Below, piece after piece: positions 35,308-45,932 of a stretch of DNA of 64,000 nt (position 1 is the stretch's first letter; every line of letters starts with the position of its first letter). Position numbers and translations under genes: made by a program. The stretch lies in contig NC_083345.1 in NCBI RefSeq assembly GCF_019175385.1, positions 123,631,657 to 123,695,656 of the forward strand, written 5' to 3'. Below the pieces are notes generated by a model that saw nothing but the letters and a program-made list of their open reading frames with translations, had not been told where the DNA came from and did not search any database. Origin of the DNA: Lycium barbarum. Its lineage: Eukaryota; Streptophyta; Magnoliopsida; Solanales; Solanaceae.

Positions 35308-37277
35308 TTATTTGAACCTGGTGAATTATCATCATGGTCATTTTACAGAGCTGGCATTGCAGAATTATATTCGTGGCAACTTTCTTGTTCTTGTATATCA
35401 CTATATTCACAGTAATGGGTCTTAAAAGATCTGATGGTTTGTGTTCTTCTGTGGTTATTCAAGGTGTTGCTTGGGCTTTGCCCTTGTCTACTGCACTGGT
35501 GGTATCTCGGGTAATTGCTCTAACAGTTTGAACCTTTTTGTGTTTCTTGTTCTAAAAATGTCAACTTTTTAGTGTATCATGGGTTAGAAACTAGTTTTAT
35601 GAATTCTTGAATTTCTACCCACAAAATTTAATATTTTTGTGGTATGATATACTCTCTTGTGCTAAAAATGTGATATTTTTTTGTGTATCATGGGGTTATG
35701 TTTCATCCTGTTATTAGAAACAAGTTTTATGAATTCTTGAATATAGTGCCCACAAAAGTTTTTCATCTTTCTTTGCTTTGGTAACTCAAAATTAGTTCAT
35801 TCTTCTGCCCTTAATCCTTCTCTTGTCTAAAAATGTGAACTTTTTATGTATCTTGTACTAAAAAAGTGAACTTTTTGTTTTTTGATTTTGCGTATAGGTT
35901 AGTCTCTCACAATTTTGTGATTGATTTTGTTGTCGAAGATCGTGAGTTAACTAACGCATAATCACATACAAAACAAATAGACAAAAAAGTAACACAAGAA
36001 TTTAACGAGATTTGCCAAACCTAGTCATGGGGGCAAAAGCTGAGAGAGTTTTACGATTCTTCTTATTCATAGTGGAAAACTCTCACTACTTTTACCCCGA
36101 GGACTATACTTGGCTGAACCTCGATAAATCCTTGTGTTATTTTTATTCCCTATTTGCTTTATTTGTGATTGTGTGCTAGTTTACCCACGATCTTCTGCAA
36201 CAGATTTTCATTGATTTCCCTTCTTTAGCTTAGTGAATTTCAGCTTGCTGGTTAATCATGTTTCATCCTGTTATTAGAAACTGGTTTTATGCAATCTTGA
36301 TATACATACCCACAAAAAGGTTTCAGCTTTCTTGTACTAAAAATGTGAACTTCCGTTGTTGTTGTTGTGTATCATAAGGTTATGCTCTGTGTAATTTTGG
36401 GGTTGATTTTCATTGTTTTCCATTCTTTAGTTTTGTGAATTTCAGCTTGCTGGTTAATTATGTTTCATCCTGTTATTAGAAACTATTTAGTAGTATATGA
36501 ATTCTTGAATATATACCCACAAAAGTTTTCGGCTTTCTTTGTATCGGTAGCCAAAAGATTGTTCTTGGTTCTCTACTCATTTTCAAGTAATTTCAACTCC
36601 CACCAAAAGTTGTTGTGTATCATGGGTTATTCTCTGTAATTTTGTGACTGGTTTTCATTGTTTTCCATCTTTAGCGTAGTGAATTTCAGCTTGCTGGTTA
36701 TGTTTCATCCTATTATTAGAAACTAGTTTTATGAATTCTTGAATATAGTGCCCACAAAAGTTTCCAGCTTTCTTTACTTTGGTAGCTCAAAGATTGACCT
36801 TGTCTATTGCACTACTGGTATCTCATGTTAGTTAATTGCTCTAAAAATGCCAACTTTTTTGTGTATCTTTACTAAATATGTCAAAACATTTTTTTTTTTG
36901 GTTTGTTTTGTTGTGTCTCATGGGTCAAACTTGTCCAGCGCAAGCATTGATTTTTACCTTCTTCTTTTTTTTTTCTCAAGAACTGACTGTGTTTTTGTAC
37001 TGGATTAACAGAGAGGGCACATTAACCCGGCCGTGACATTCGGTCTGTTCTTAGCAAGGAAACTTTCCTTAACCCGGGCAGTTTTCCACATGGTGATGCA
37101 GTGTCTCAGTACCATCTGCGGTGCTGGTGTTGTCAAAGGTTTCATGGTGGGTCCGTATCAGAGACTTGGTTGGTGGGGCCAATGTGGTTCAACCCGGCTA
37201 CATGAAAGGTGATGGCCTTGGTGCTGAGGTTATCGGTACCTTCGTTCTTGTCTACACTGTTTTCACTGTCATTTGAT
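35308..37277 (+). pseudogene. PIP2-type aquaporin pseudogene, copy 3
   Basis: Exon 1, 35308-35510: [19 protein letters not shown], a 5 nt insertion, helix 1, then [11 protein letters not shown] and GVAWA. A deletion of about 15 nt removes the GGMIF codons before [11 protein letters not shown]. The donor gtaattgc at 35511 matches the usual PIP intron 1 position. Exon 2, from about 37009: [20 protein letters not shown] with the first NPA box, [18 protein letters not shown], a one-base insertion at about 37171 (frameshift), then [19 protein letters not shown]. At 37278 a small LTR element interrupts it and the rest (second NPA box, C-terminus) is absent. PIPs are plasma-membrane water channels. 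No start codon is visible and this copy cannot make a channel. Confidence 0.88.
35570..36830. repeat. Degenerate tandem repeats in the PIP intron
   Basis: About five copies of a unit of roughly 200-240 bp (with one wider gap) sharing tgtttcatcctgttattaga, aaactagttttatgaattct and acccacaaaagttt(c/t). They begin near 35600, 35699, 36259, 36462 and 36701. The 35890-36240 unit carries extra sequence. All lie within the single intron. Confidence 0.7.
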
Positions 37278-38409
37278 TGTTAGAAAAATAGGAAAACATA
37301 TTTGAAAAATGGCTTTGAGGCATGGAAGAATCGACTTTCCTTAGAGAGATATTACCAATACAAGCAATTCCTTTCAGGATACAACAAAGCCCATGTTATA
37401 TCTGCAGATTTTTTTATATGCTACTTCTGGAGTGTCCTTATATTTATAGATTTGAGAGATGACTTTTCATAATAGTCATGCCTTTTCATGAACAGATGCG
37501 TCTGTTCAATTTAAGACCTCCAAATATTACAAAATATCTAACAATCCCCACTAGTTTGTAATATTTCTCATAATATTATGCATAGCGGAGATTATCTTAT
37601 AATAGATTTGAACTTTCCATTAGTGTAAATACTTTAAAGTTCAGACGAAGTTATTGGTATCTTTAAATCTTTGAACCACAACTCCATATGTCAAAACCGA
37701 AAATATCACACACATAATATTATTTAGTAGCTTAGAAAAACCCAGTATTATGCTTTAGCACGTTTATGGCCATGCTCATCCTGAATCCATGAATACTTAC
37801 AAGACCAATCCTCTAAGTCTTGCATGAAGTGACACCACTTCGATATTCATAGGTGAGATTAGCTACTATGTCCCTGTTACTGCAGACATTTACTAATTTG
37901 AAGATGAGGAGCATTATTGGCCTTGCTACACTGAAAAATCATCATCTACGTCCAAACTTAGGATTACCAGTGCCATGAATGCATGTACTCTTTCTTAATT
38001 ATGATTTCCAATGAATCTGATTTCCGTCAAACAGCCACCAAAAACAGTCCGGACTTCTCTTTACCAACATCCGTAAATTTGAATGCAGTATCTTCTTCGT
38101 AATGAAATATCTCTTTAAGATTGTTAGAAAAATAGGAAAACATATTCGAAGAAGAAATGGCTTTGAGGCGTGGAAGAATCGACTTTCCTTAACGAGATAC
38201 TGTTCGTATACATATTGAGAAAAATACAAGTAATTCCCTTCAGGATACAGCAAAGCCCGTGTTATACCTGCAGATTTTTATGTATGCTACTGCTGGAGTG
38301 TCCTTATATTTATATCTTTGAGAGATGACTTTTCATAATAGTCATGCCTTTTTATGAACATATGCGTCTGTTCAATTTAAGACCTCCAAATATTACAAAA
38401 TATCCAATA
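37278..38409 (-). mobile_element. TRIM-like short LTR element inserted in PIP exon 2
   Basis: Direct repeats of about 263 and 288 bp (37278-37540 and 38122-38409) have ends TGTTAGA...TCTAACA. About 580 bp lies between them, with no coding domain. On the minus strand a purine tract, agtggggat, immediately precedes the LTR at 37540, which gives the orientation. The second repeat contains an extra stretch (gttcgtatacatattgag). No clear 5 bp target duplication. The minus-strand ORF across the right LTR is incidental. Confidence 0.65.
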
Positions 38410-39240
38410 TTGTTGCCATAAGTGCTTTCTTGTCCTACCGATAACTTTATGTTTGTTTCTTTATATTAAAAATTATTTCTTACTGATAATGTACTGGTAA
38501 TGGATCATCATGGTTATTATTCATGCTACCGGCTCTAGTAAGAGGAAGAAATTTTGATGCAGATTTTGCTAGGATGCCTCTTATTTTGCTTTCTTTAAGT
38601 AAAAAATTGTTTCTTACTGATTATGTTGGATCATCATGGTAGCTTTGGTAAGTAGGCTCTTGGAAGAGGGAGAAATTTGGATGCAAATTCTGCAAGGAAC
38701 TTTCTTTTTCTCTCTTTTAAGGATTACTGTGGTAATAAAATTACCGGGAAAGGTGAACAATCACAAACACTTTTTTGAGCACAAAGAAGTAAAAAGCTCG
38801 AACAATCATTCTATGAAGGGGGAGGGTGTGGGGATTTGTGTTGCTCGGGCTCTCCAAAAATATTGCTGCACGTGTTAGATCTTCATAAATGCATTACTTT
38901 TGGAGGATCAGGCATGCAATTGTCAACATTTTTATAGAGTCCAAGCAATGTAGGTGGGGATTTTGATCTAGTAGAATGAGTGAAACATACTCTTTGGTCT
39001 AGGAAAAATTGATGCCCATACTAGCATGTGCTATTGTGGTTTGTCAGCAAGTGGTGCCTCACACTTTATAGGCGGGAGGTAGCTAGCAAATACCTGGTGG
39101 AATAGTTGAGGTGAGCGTATGCTGGCCGATCTCCATTCCATCAATAAGAAAGTCATGCACACACTAGCATGTCTATTGTGGTTTGTGGCTTGTATTCAAG
39201 TAGATCCTATATATTAGAAGTGTTCAACGAATTCCCTGTT
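38410..39240. other. Spacer with a local duplication and a foldback MITE
   Basis: 38450-38700 holds two copies of a block of about 118 bp (ttgtttcttactgattatgt, tggatcatcatggt). 38838-38952 is a foldback MITE: ttgctcgggctctccaaaaa at the left against tttttatagagtccaagcaa at the right, a common Solanaceae family. No gene. Confidence 0.6.
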
Positions 39241-39265
39241 TCCTTCTTCGTTTTTTTTTTTTTTT

Positions 39266-39296
<31 letters not shown>

Positions 39297-40188
39297 GACA
39301 CCACTTTCTTTTTAGTCCATCCCAAAATGAATGTCACCTTTCCTTATTCGGCAACTATTTGTGGCACAATCCCTATTCTATCATTGTTGGGTCCCACTTC
39401 ATGTACACATTGTGAAGAAAAGTCAACAAAAGTAGGCACTAAAGTAAGGACAATTTGGTAAACATAACAAAGTCTTCCCTTATTTCTTAAATTTCGTTCT
39501 TGGTCAAATAGTGTCACATAAATTGGGAAGGAGAGAGTATTTCTTAACGTAATTTTCATAGCTTGGCCAAAGAGAGTATTTCTTAACGTAATTTTCATAG
39601 CTTGGCCAAATTTTTACATGCAGGTAAAACGTGACTTATGCAGAAATATCAAGAACGGTGCTCAGCCCATGCAACATATAGAAGGCGGTGCTCAGCCTTA
39701 TGCAAAAACTTCAAGAGGGCGGTGCTAAGCCCATGCAACAAAAAGAAGGCAGTGCTCAACCTTATGCAGACATGCAACAAAAAAAAGGCAGTGCTCAACC
39801 TTATGCAGACATGCAACGAATTCCCTGTTTCCTTCTTCTTCTTTTTTTTTAGGGGGGGGGGGGGGGGGAGGGGTGGGGTTGCAGGGGGGGACACCACTTT
39901 CTTTTTAGTCCGTCCCAAAATGAATGTCACCTTTCCTTATTCGGCAACTATTTGTGGCACAATCCCTATTCTATCCTTGTTGGGTCCCACTTCATGTACA
40001 CATTGTGAAGAAAAGTCAACAAAAGTAGGTACTAAAGTAAGGACAATTTGGTAAACATAACAAAGTCTTCCCTTATTTCTTAAATTTCGTTTCTGGTCAA
40101 ATAGTGCCATATAAATTGGGAAGGAGAGAGTATTTCTTAACGTAATTTTCATAGCTTGGCCAAATTTTTACATGCACGTAAAACGTGA
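39241..40188. repeat. Tandem duplication of about 590 bp with poly T / poly G tracts
   Basis: Unit 1 starts near 39230 and unit 2 near 39819. Each has gaattccctgtttccttctt, a T run, a G run of about 20, gacaccactttctttttagt, then a Stowaway-like block (cccaaaatgaatgtcacctt to gtgccatataaattgggaag) and the lead-in to the 64 bp minisatellite. ORFs here are frames through repeats. Confidence 0.8.
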
Positions 40189-40485
40189 CTTATACAGAAA
40201 TATCAAGAACGGTGCTCAGCCCATGCAACATATAGAAGGCGGTGCTCAGCGTTATGCAGAAACTTCAAGAGGGCGGTGCTAAGCCCATGCAACAAAAAGA
40301 AGGCGGTGCTCAACCTTATGCAGAAACTTCAAGAGGGCGGTGCTCAGCCCATGCAACAAAAAGAAGGCAGTGCTCGACCTTATGCAGAAACTTCAAGAGG
40401 GCGGTGCTCAGCCCATGCAACAAAAAGAAGGCAATGCTCAGCCTTATGCATAAACTTCAAGAGGGCGGTACTCAACCCACAGAGC
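40189..40485. repeat. 64 bp minisatellite
   Basis: About 4.5 units (starts at 40189, 40251, 40315, 40379, 40443) of cttatgcagaaacttcaaga, then gggcggtgctcagcccatgc, then aacaaaaagaaggcagtgct. The unit itself consists of two related halves of about 32 bp (ggcggtgctcagcc in both). A shorter array of the same unit is at 39632-39815. Confidence 0.85.
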
Positions 40486-41150
40486 GTTTATTTTTTTCAT
40501 AATCACAAATTACTATTTACATAGTCATTTTGTCATTTAATATTATTAATTAATTATATACTTACATAAATATGTTAAATCATATCTCATTTTTATCATA
40601 TTTTTAGTACATTTATTATTTCTATTTTATTTATTTATCTAAGTCGCTTAGAATAATTTTATCATATCATAAACACTACTCCATTTTTTATTTGATATTA
40701 TTATATTAGATCCTGTTAATATTATCATAAAATCTCAAATTAATTATTTCTGGCATATTACAAACCAATTCACACATTTTTAATTATGATCTTGCATAAC
40801 CATTAATTTAAAATTAGTATCTTTTATATTACATAACATTCATAAGCATTTATCGTCCATGCACATTTAATTAGCATCAATGAGTGAGTTGATAATGGAG
40901 GAGGGTACCTAACAATATTTATGTTATGAAAGACTATGTAAAACAAAAAAAGATTTTGTCACTTATCTAAAAGAAATTAAGTTTTTCCCTTGTAGATTAG
41001 ATAGATAAGTAAACCTCGTTTAGAAAGGATTGGCTTAAACGGATAAAATAGGAGTAGATGAAAGAAACGTAAGAAGTAAGATGGGATCCCTATTTTAAAC
41101 TCTGGATTACTACACTTGTCTTGTTTTCTCTTTCTCAAAGGCAACCGAAG
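40486..41150. other. AT-rich region upstream of the SWEET pseudogene
   Basis: No coding signal. May include the former SWEET promoter; no clear TATA box was singled out. Confidence 0.4.
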
Positions 41151-42234
41151 ATGAGTCTAGATCATATTCGTCATAGCGTCGGCATTCTCGGTATGCTTTT
41201 CAATCTTCTCTTCTATTTTTTCTACTAAAACTTTTGATTATATCTATAGAATGTTGCTCTGTTAGATTTAGATTTAGTTGATTGACCTGTATGAATTGAT
41301 TTTCCAATAATTCGAATTTATGAATGAATTGAGTGCTGATGCTTCAATTTTGTCAATTTTTTCTTCTAATGAACCGTGAAATTTATGCTTTCTGTGATAT
41401 TTCTCTTAGCTAGTGTTTGGCCATAGATTCCTAAAAAAAAAAATTGATAACAACTGTTAATCCTATCAAGAATACCCAATCATACAAAATATACATACTT
41501 GCTAATCCTAAATTATGCAAAATATTATTTTTTTGATAACAACTGCTAATAACACACTTACTAGTTACTACAATTCAAATTACAATACAAATATCCATTC
41601 GTGCAACAAAAACAAAAAAGGGTAGTAACTAGCTATTCTTTAATATAAATCTTCTGTAGATACGGTTTAATGGAGGAATATGGTAGATGCGGTTTAGTGG
41701 AGGAATATGGTAGATAGAATTAGTCGAGTCATAAATAGGTGGGGCTTTTTTTATAAAATACAAAAATTTGGGGTAGTTTTTAAAAGTTTTCAAAAGGGCA
41801 AAACATGAATCTTGACCCAAAAACAGGTTTGAGCCAGAATATGAGATTTGAAGTTTTGTTTTCAAAATCTGTCAAAAATTTTATGGCCAAACAAAGATTT
41901 GAAATCAAATCTTCAAAATATGCTCCCAAAATCTATGGCCGAACGGAAGCTTAGTCTTAGAGATTGAGTTAGTTTTTCTTAGCTTCTTTCCTCTTCTTTT
42001 AGTTAAAGAGTTCTTTACTAATATTCATCAAAATTCTCATGTACACATTATAAGAGCTTGAAGAAGCTATGGAAAAACTGTGTCTATTAGTGAAGGCCTG
42101 AATGAGCTTAAATACACATTGTTCCTGAGAAGACTATTCTAACTGAAGGAGAACTCTTACTATATATAGAGAGACTAATCTCTACTAAAGTTTAAAGCTA
42201 AGAGAGATAAATATAAGACTCCTAACAATGATAA

Positions 42235-42790
42235 ACAATATCTAGATGATGATGCTTGGTGTAAAGTGATAAAATTTTGGTGTAAACGTGTTTTTCCAGC
42301 AGAGGATGGAATTTTTTAAAAAGCTCCTTAACTTCACTTTTGTTCTTTAGTGTGTAAAGCCAAGTGTATTTTGTATATTGATCAACAAAAATACAACAAC
42401 ACAATTTCTTATCGAGAGATAAAACCGGTGATGGCCCCCATAAATCACTAAAAATAATTTGAAGCGGCTTAGAGCTACACAAAGATAATCGGGTAAATGG
42501 ATGCCGATGGGCTTTATTAGATAAGTAGGAATTACAAGTACTGAGGGGAGCGGATGAGACGAACATGTGAGCTTGGGGATGTGAGACAGGCCACTCATAC
42601 AGTCCATTGTTATTCCGGCCGTCCACCAACGGTTTGAGTGTTTTCAGATCCTTCACAAAAAAATCAAAATGAAAAAATTTAATTGACTTCAAATTATCTT
42701 GACAAAATTTGGAAACAGAGTGAAGCTTACATTTAATGGATGGGGCACACAAAGTGTTAGCTTAAAAACATTATTTGGTGCATTTAATTG
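42235..42790 (-). pseudogene. Copia protease-integrase fragment
   Basis: Reads (leftwards) VSKFCQDNLKSIKFFHFDFF, VKDLKT, then HPQAHMF... and FTRLSLCSSKPLQIIFSDLW, the start of the copia integrase core with its first catalytic Asp (FSDLWGPSP). Continues FVDQYTKYTWLYTLKNKSEV and ends soon after at an abrupt junction with the LTR. Part of the element at 42049-43165. Confidence 0.8.
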
Positions 42791-42941
42791 AGTAGAACCA
42801 GTGTGTGAAATGGAAATTTTGTTACCATCACCCATGGAGACATCCTCGTTACCGTGGTACAGTTTTTGTGAGAGCTCTGATACCATATAAGAGCTTGAAG
42901 AAGCTGCTGAAAAAATGTGTCTATCATTGAATGCCTGAATA

Positions 42942-43027
42942 CTACAACAACGACAACAACATATCCAGTGTAGTCCCGCATAGTGGGGTCTGGGGAGGGT
43001 AAGATGTACGCAGACCTTACCTCTACC
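42942..43027 (-). mobile_element. TS/SolS-type SINE inside the copia LTR
   Basis: tactacaacaacgacaacaa, catatccagtgtagtcccgc and tgtacgcagaccttacctct are the SINE signature. It replaces or interrupts LTR sequence that is continuous in the other LTR (about 42110-42160), so it came after the copia insertion. Confidence 0.7.
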
Positions 43028-44631
43028 TGAAAAAGAACTCTTACTATATATCTAGAGACTAATCTATACTAAAGGATAAAGCTAAGAGATAAGTATAAAC
43101 GACATAAGGATAAATATAAAAAACTTCTAAAAATGATAAACGGCATCTAGATGATGATGCTCCAATACACATGCCTGGAAGCCTTACTTCTTCTACTGCT
43201 GTATAATATAAGAAATCACGGAAGAATGAATTAGGCGTAGAACGTATGAATATAATTCTGTTAACAGACAGGCATGCATGATGGCGTCATACATGTTTGC
43301 TATTTTCATGCTGGATTATGTGTGTTTCTTCTTTCTTTTCTTAAATCTGTTCCTGATTAAATTTTCAATTCTCAAAACAGTTGCTCTAATGTTCGATCTC
43401 TTCTTATTTTGCAGGCAAAATCTCATCTGTTTTTCTCTTCGCTTCGCCAATGTAATATATCTTCTCCCTTTGTCCTTTGCTTATAGTTCCATTAATCTCA
43501 TGTGTAGTCATTTAATATCCATCTTTTCTAGGGTGTAAAACGATTTATAGAAACATCAATTGATTAATGATGATGCTAGCTCCTCCTCAAGGTCAATCAA
43601 ATTAGGCATCTACATGGAAAAATCAAGTTTTAAATACTCTGTTATCCCTTTGGTTGTATACGGACCTTGAGAATTGGTAGATCATTTAAACTGAATTTGA
43701 TTTCTGTAATTCAGGCCAACATTTAAACGAATCATCAAAAACAAATCGGTAGAGGAGTTCCACCCGTACCCATACCTAGCAGCTGTAATGAACTGTATGG
43801 TGTGGATTTACTACGGCATGCTTTTTGTTCATCCATACAGCATTCTTGTTGTCATCATCAACAGCGTTGGTCTCTTCTTCCACTTGTCTTATCTTTCTAT
43901 ATTTTTCTGCTACACCGTCAAAAGATATCGGGTAACTATCTAACCAATCTTTTCAAGTACCTGAGGTCACTTTTTAATGTCAGATATATTCCTCCTTATG
44001 GTTTCCTGACACTTGCTGTTTTATAACTCAGCTAGAGATAGTTGTCATATTGTTAGCGGAAATAGTGGGCGTGGCCGCCATCATAGCTGGAACCATGCTA
44101 GGCTTGCACACCTACGCAAGTAGATCCATGGTCGTGAAAATTCTCGCTACCTTCTTTGGAATTCTTATGTATGCATCCCCTCTATCAATCATGGCATGTA
44201 CAAAGGCCTAGTTCTGGTGTGATCAATTTCATATATATAAATTATCAAACTAGTTTAGTTTGTTCTCTGGCTAATTTTCTGGTTTTCCTCAAAACAGCTC
44301 AAGGTAATCAAAACAAAGAGCGCTGAATTCTTGCCAAGGCTGCTTTGCATAGCAGGCTTCCTTAATGGAATCTGCTGGCTCATCTATGCTCTCTACAAGT
44401 TTGACCCCTACATCTTGGTAAAGTCTATTTTACTATTGGTGTTTCTTTTAACCTATTAGTCTTATGTTTCATCTCCAGTCATTCTTTTCCTAATTGGCAT
44501 TCGTATGCTAATTGACTTGTAATGCTCTGATTGTGTAGGTTGGAAACGGAGTTGGAACACTATTAGCTTATGTTCAGCTGGTATTGCTCCATATTTACCA
44601 GAAGCCATCTATCGTGGACCGCTCGCACTTG

Positions 44632-44728
44632 CAGGGGCGGAGCCAGTAAGGGGGGGCCGAATCCCCTTCGGTGAAAAATTACACTGTGTATCTAAGTTTA
44701 AAATTATTTTTTATGTATATATAGTAGA
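44632..44728. mobile_element. Transposon fragment joined to SWEET exon 6
   Basis: ggggcggagccag...ccgaatccccttcg...aaaaattacactgtgtat is a widespread plant repeat end. Related pieces occur in opposite orientation near 59930-59955. It cuts off the end of the SWEET coding region. Confidence 0.6.
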
Positions 44729-44760
44729 CTAGTTTCTCACCACGTGCGTTGCACGTGCAT
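44729..44760 (-). mobile_element. Helitron-like 3' terminus (minus strand)
   Basis: Minus strand: hairpin GCACGTGC-AAC-GCACGTG, about 8 nt, then CTAG followed by T. Same pattern as 7907-7935. The element would extend to the right. Confidence 0.5.
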
Positions 44761-45932
44761 GCCGAGTCATGTAATGCATGATTTTGTGAAATAATAGCTT
44801 TATTAATAAAAATCTGAATAAATAACTATGACAACAGAATAAAGTATAATTTTTAATGATGATCATGTGAATCATCATATTACAACTTATTTATCGAGAA
44901 TAAAGAACTTGACGCTTTGAAAACTTCACTAAGCTATCCACAGACGATATTAGGTTCTTCAAAACAATATTATAGGATAGAGATCACCAAAGATCAAGCA
45001 AAGATATTTTGTAATGGAGCAACATAGCAAAGTTAGGATGCTATCTGCATTTATAGTGTGCTATCACCCTACATCATCAATGTTACGTTTTACTAATAGA
45101 TGTTATATGGTGAAGAAATTTCAAGGAAGTTTCAAAATGATAAATATATCAAGCACTCAGAAAATGTACTTCTATAACAACTTACAACCATATAAAAAAT
45201 GCAAAATTTCTGAAAACCCCACTAAAACCTCTTTGAACGTCATCTTATTTTGATTGATGTAACGTTTCTCTAATTGGTATAAGAAGTAAGAATGATATTA
45301 GAATGTAAGATATCAAATTAACTAATTTCACTTTGATCAATCACCTAAAAAAGAAAATTCAACAGTGTGAGCAAAATACAGAATATCCCATAACATGAAC
45401 ACAACAAACGTTTTAGGTTCTTTGTACTGTTCATGTTGTGTAAATCTAACCGATTATCTATTAAATCGCACAATTAACAATCATAATAATAGTTATTTTA
45501 GTTCATGGGAGAATGACTAATCTCTAATATATTATTTTAGACAAATATAACATGATCTCTAATAAACGTTTCCCCAAAATGAGTTATCTCCCATTTGCTT
45601 TAAGAGTCATAAATTTACTTGTATAAATAAGTTACATAAACAGTAGAAAATATAATCTATTGTTGCACACAATAAATGTTAAATATATAACTAACTACCG
45701 TGATTTTAAAATTTGTGATAAGGTGATATGTGTGTAACTCAAATATCTCTTATGAAATAACACCAATCAAAACTACAATGACTAATTTTTAATTTATTAT
45801 TTTCGACTAAAGATCTTGCTACAGTAATCAATTTTGTATTTTATTTTTTTGGCTTCATTGCGAGTAAGCTTAATATATGTTGAATCGAATTATGCGGATG
45901 TAATGAACTTGCAAGGTAAAATATAGAATCGA
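44761..45932. other. AT-rich non-coding, possible Helitron body
   Basis: No helicase or other domain; the short ORF at about 45014 has no recognisable feature. A 5' TC end could not be placed. Confidence 0.4.

Larger units (their letters stand above)
42049..43165 (-). mobile_element. Deleted Ty1/copia element inside SWEET intron 1
   Basis: Direct repeats 42049-42255 and 42886-43165 (tataagagcttgaagaagct ... agatgatgatgct) act as LTRs. The 7 bp tacacat lies at both outer edges (42042-42048 and 43166-43172). On the minus strand TGGTATCAGAGC, the initiator-Met primer-binding site used by copia elements, abuts the right LTR (42885-42874). Between them a minus-strand piece covers the pre-integrase and early integrase region (IIFSDLWGPSPV, FVDQYTKYTWLY). 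RT and RNase H are missing. Confidence 0.8.
41151..44635 (+). pseudogene. SWEET sugar transporter pseudogene (clade II-like)
   Basis: Six exons: 41151-41190, 43415-43451, 43715-43931, 44032-44193, 44298-44418, 44539 to about 44630. They give MSLDHIRHSVGILG, ISSVFLFASPMPTFKRIIKN, EEFHPYPYLAAVMNCMVWIY, then helix 3 to YTVKRYR, IVVILLAEIVGVAAIIAGTM, SPLSIM, KSAEFLPRLL and GFLNGICWLIYALYKF. Both MtN3/saliva repeats are recognisable. SWEETs are seven-helix sugar uniporters; KFDPYI(L)-type residues suggest clade II. Exon 5 has one extra T (AAGTTTTGA at about 44399-44406), giving TGA after YKF and losing helix 7. Intron 4 starts with GC instead of GT. The last exon runs into transposon sequence (ggggcggagccag) after VDRSH. 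Intron 1 is 2.2 kb because of a copia insertion. It might encode a truncated protein, but probably not a transporter. Confidence 0.88.

Noticed and set aside
37999..38253. Minus-strand ORF of 84 codons
   Set aside because: Crosses the internal region and right LTR of the TRIM-like element; a chance frame.
40189..40485. CRISPR-like array
   Set aside because: The 64 bp units are tandem without variable spacers, in plant DNA; this is a minisatellite.
39638..40524. Repeat-protein ORFs (Cys/Arg-rich)
   Set aside because: Frames through the minisatellite; open in several frames because the unit is stop-poor.
43278..43538. Hydrophobic ORF of 86 codons
   Set aside because: Overlaps SWEET intron 1 and exon 2 in another frame; hydrophobicity comes from T-rich intron sequence.
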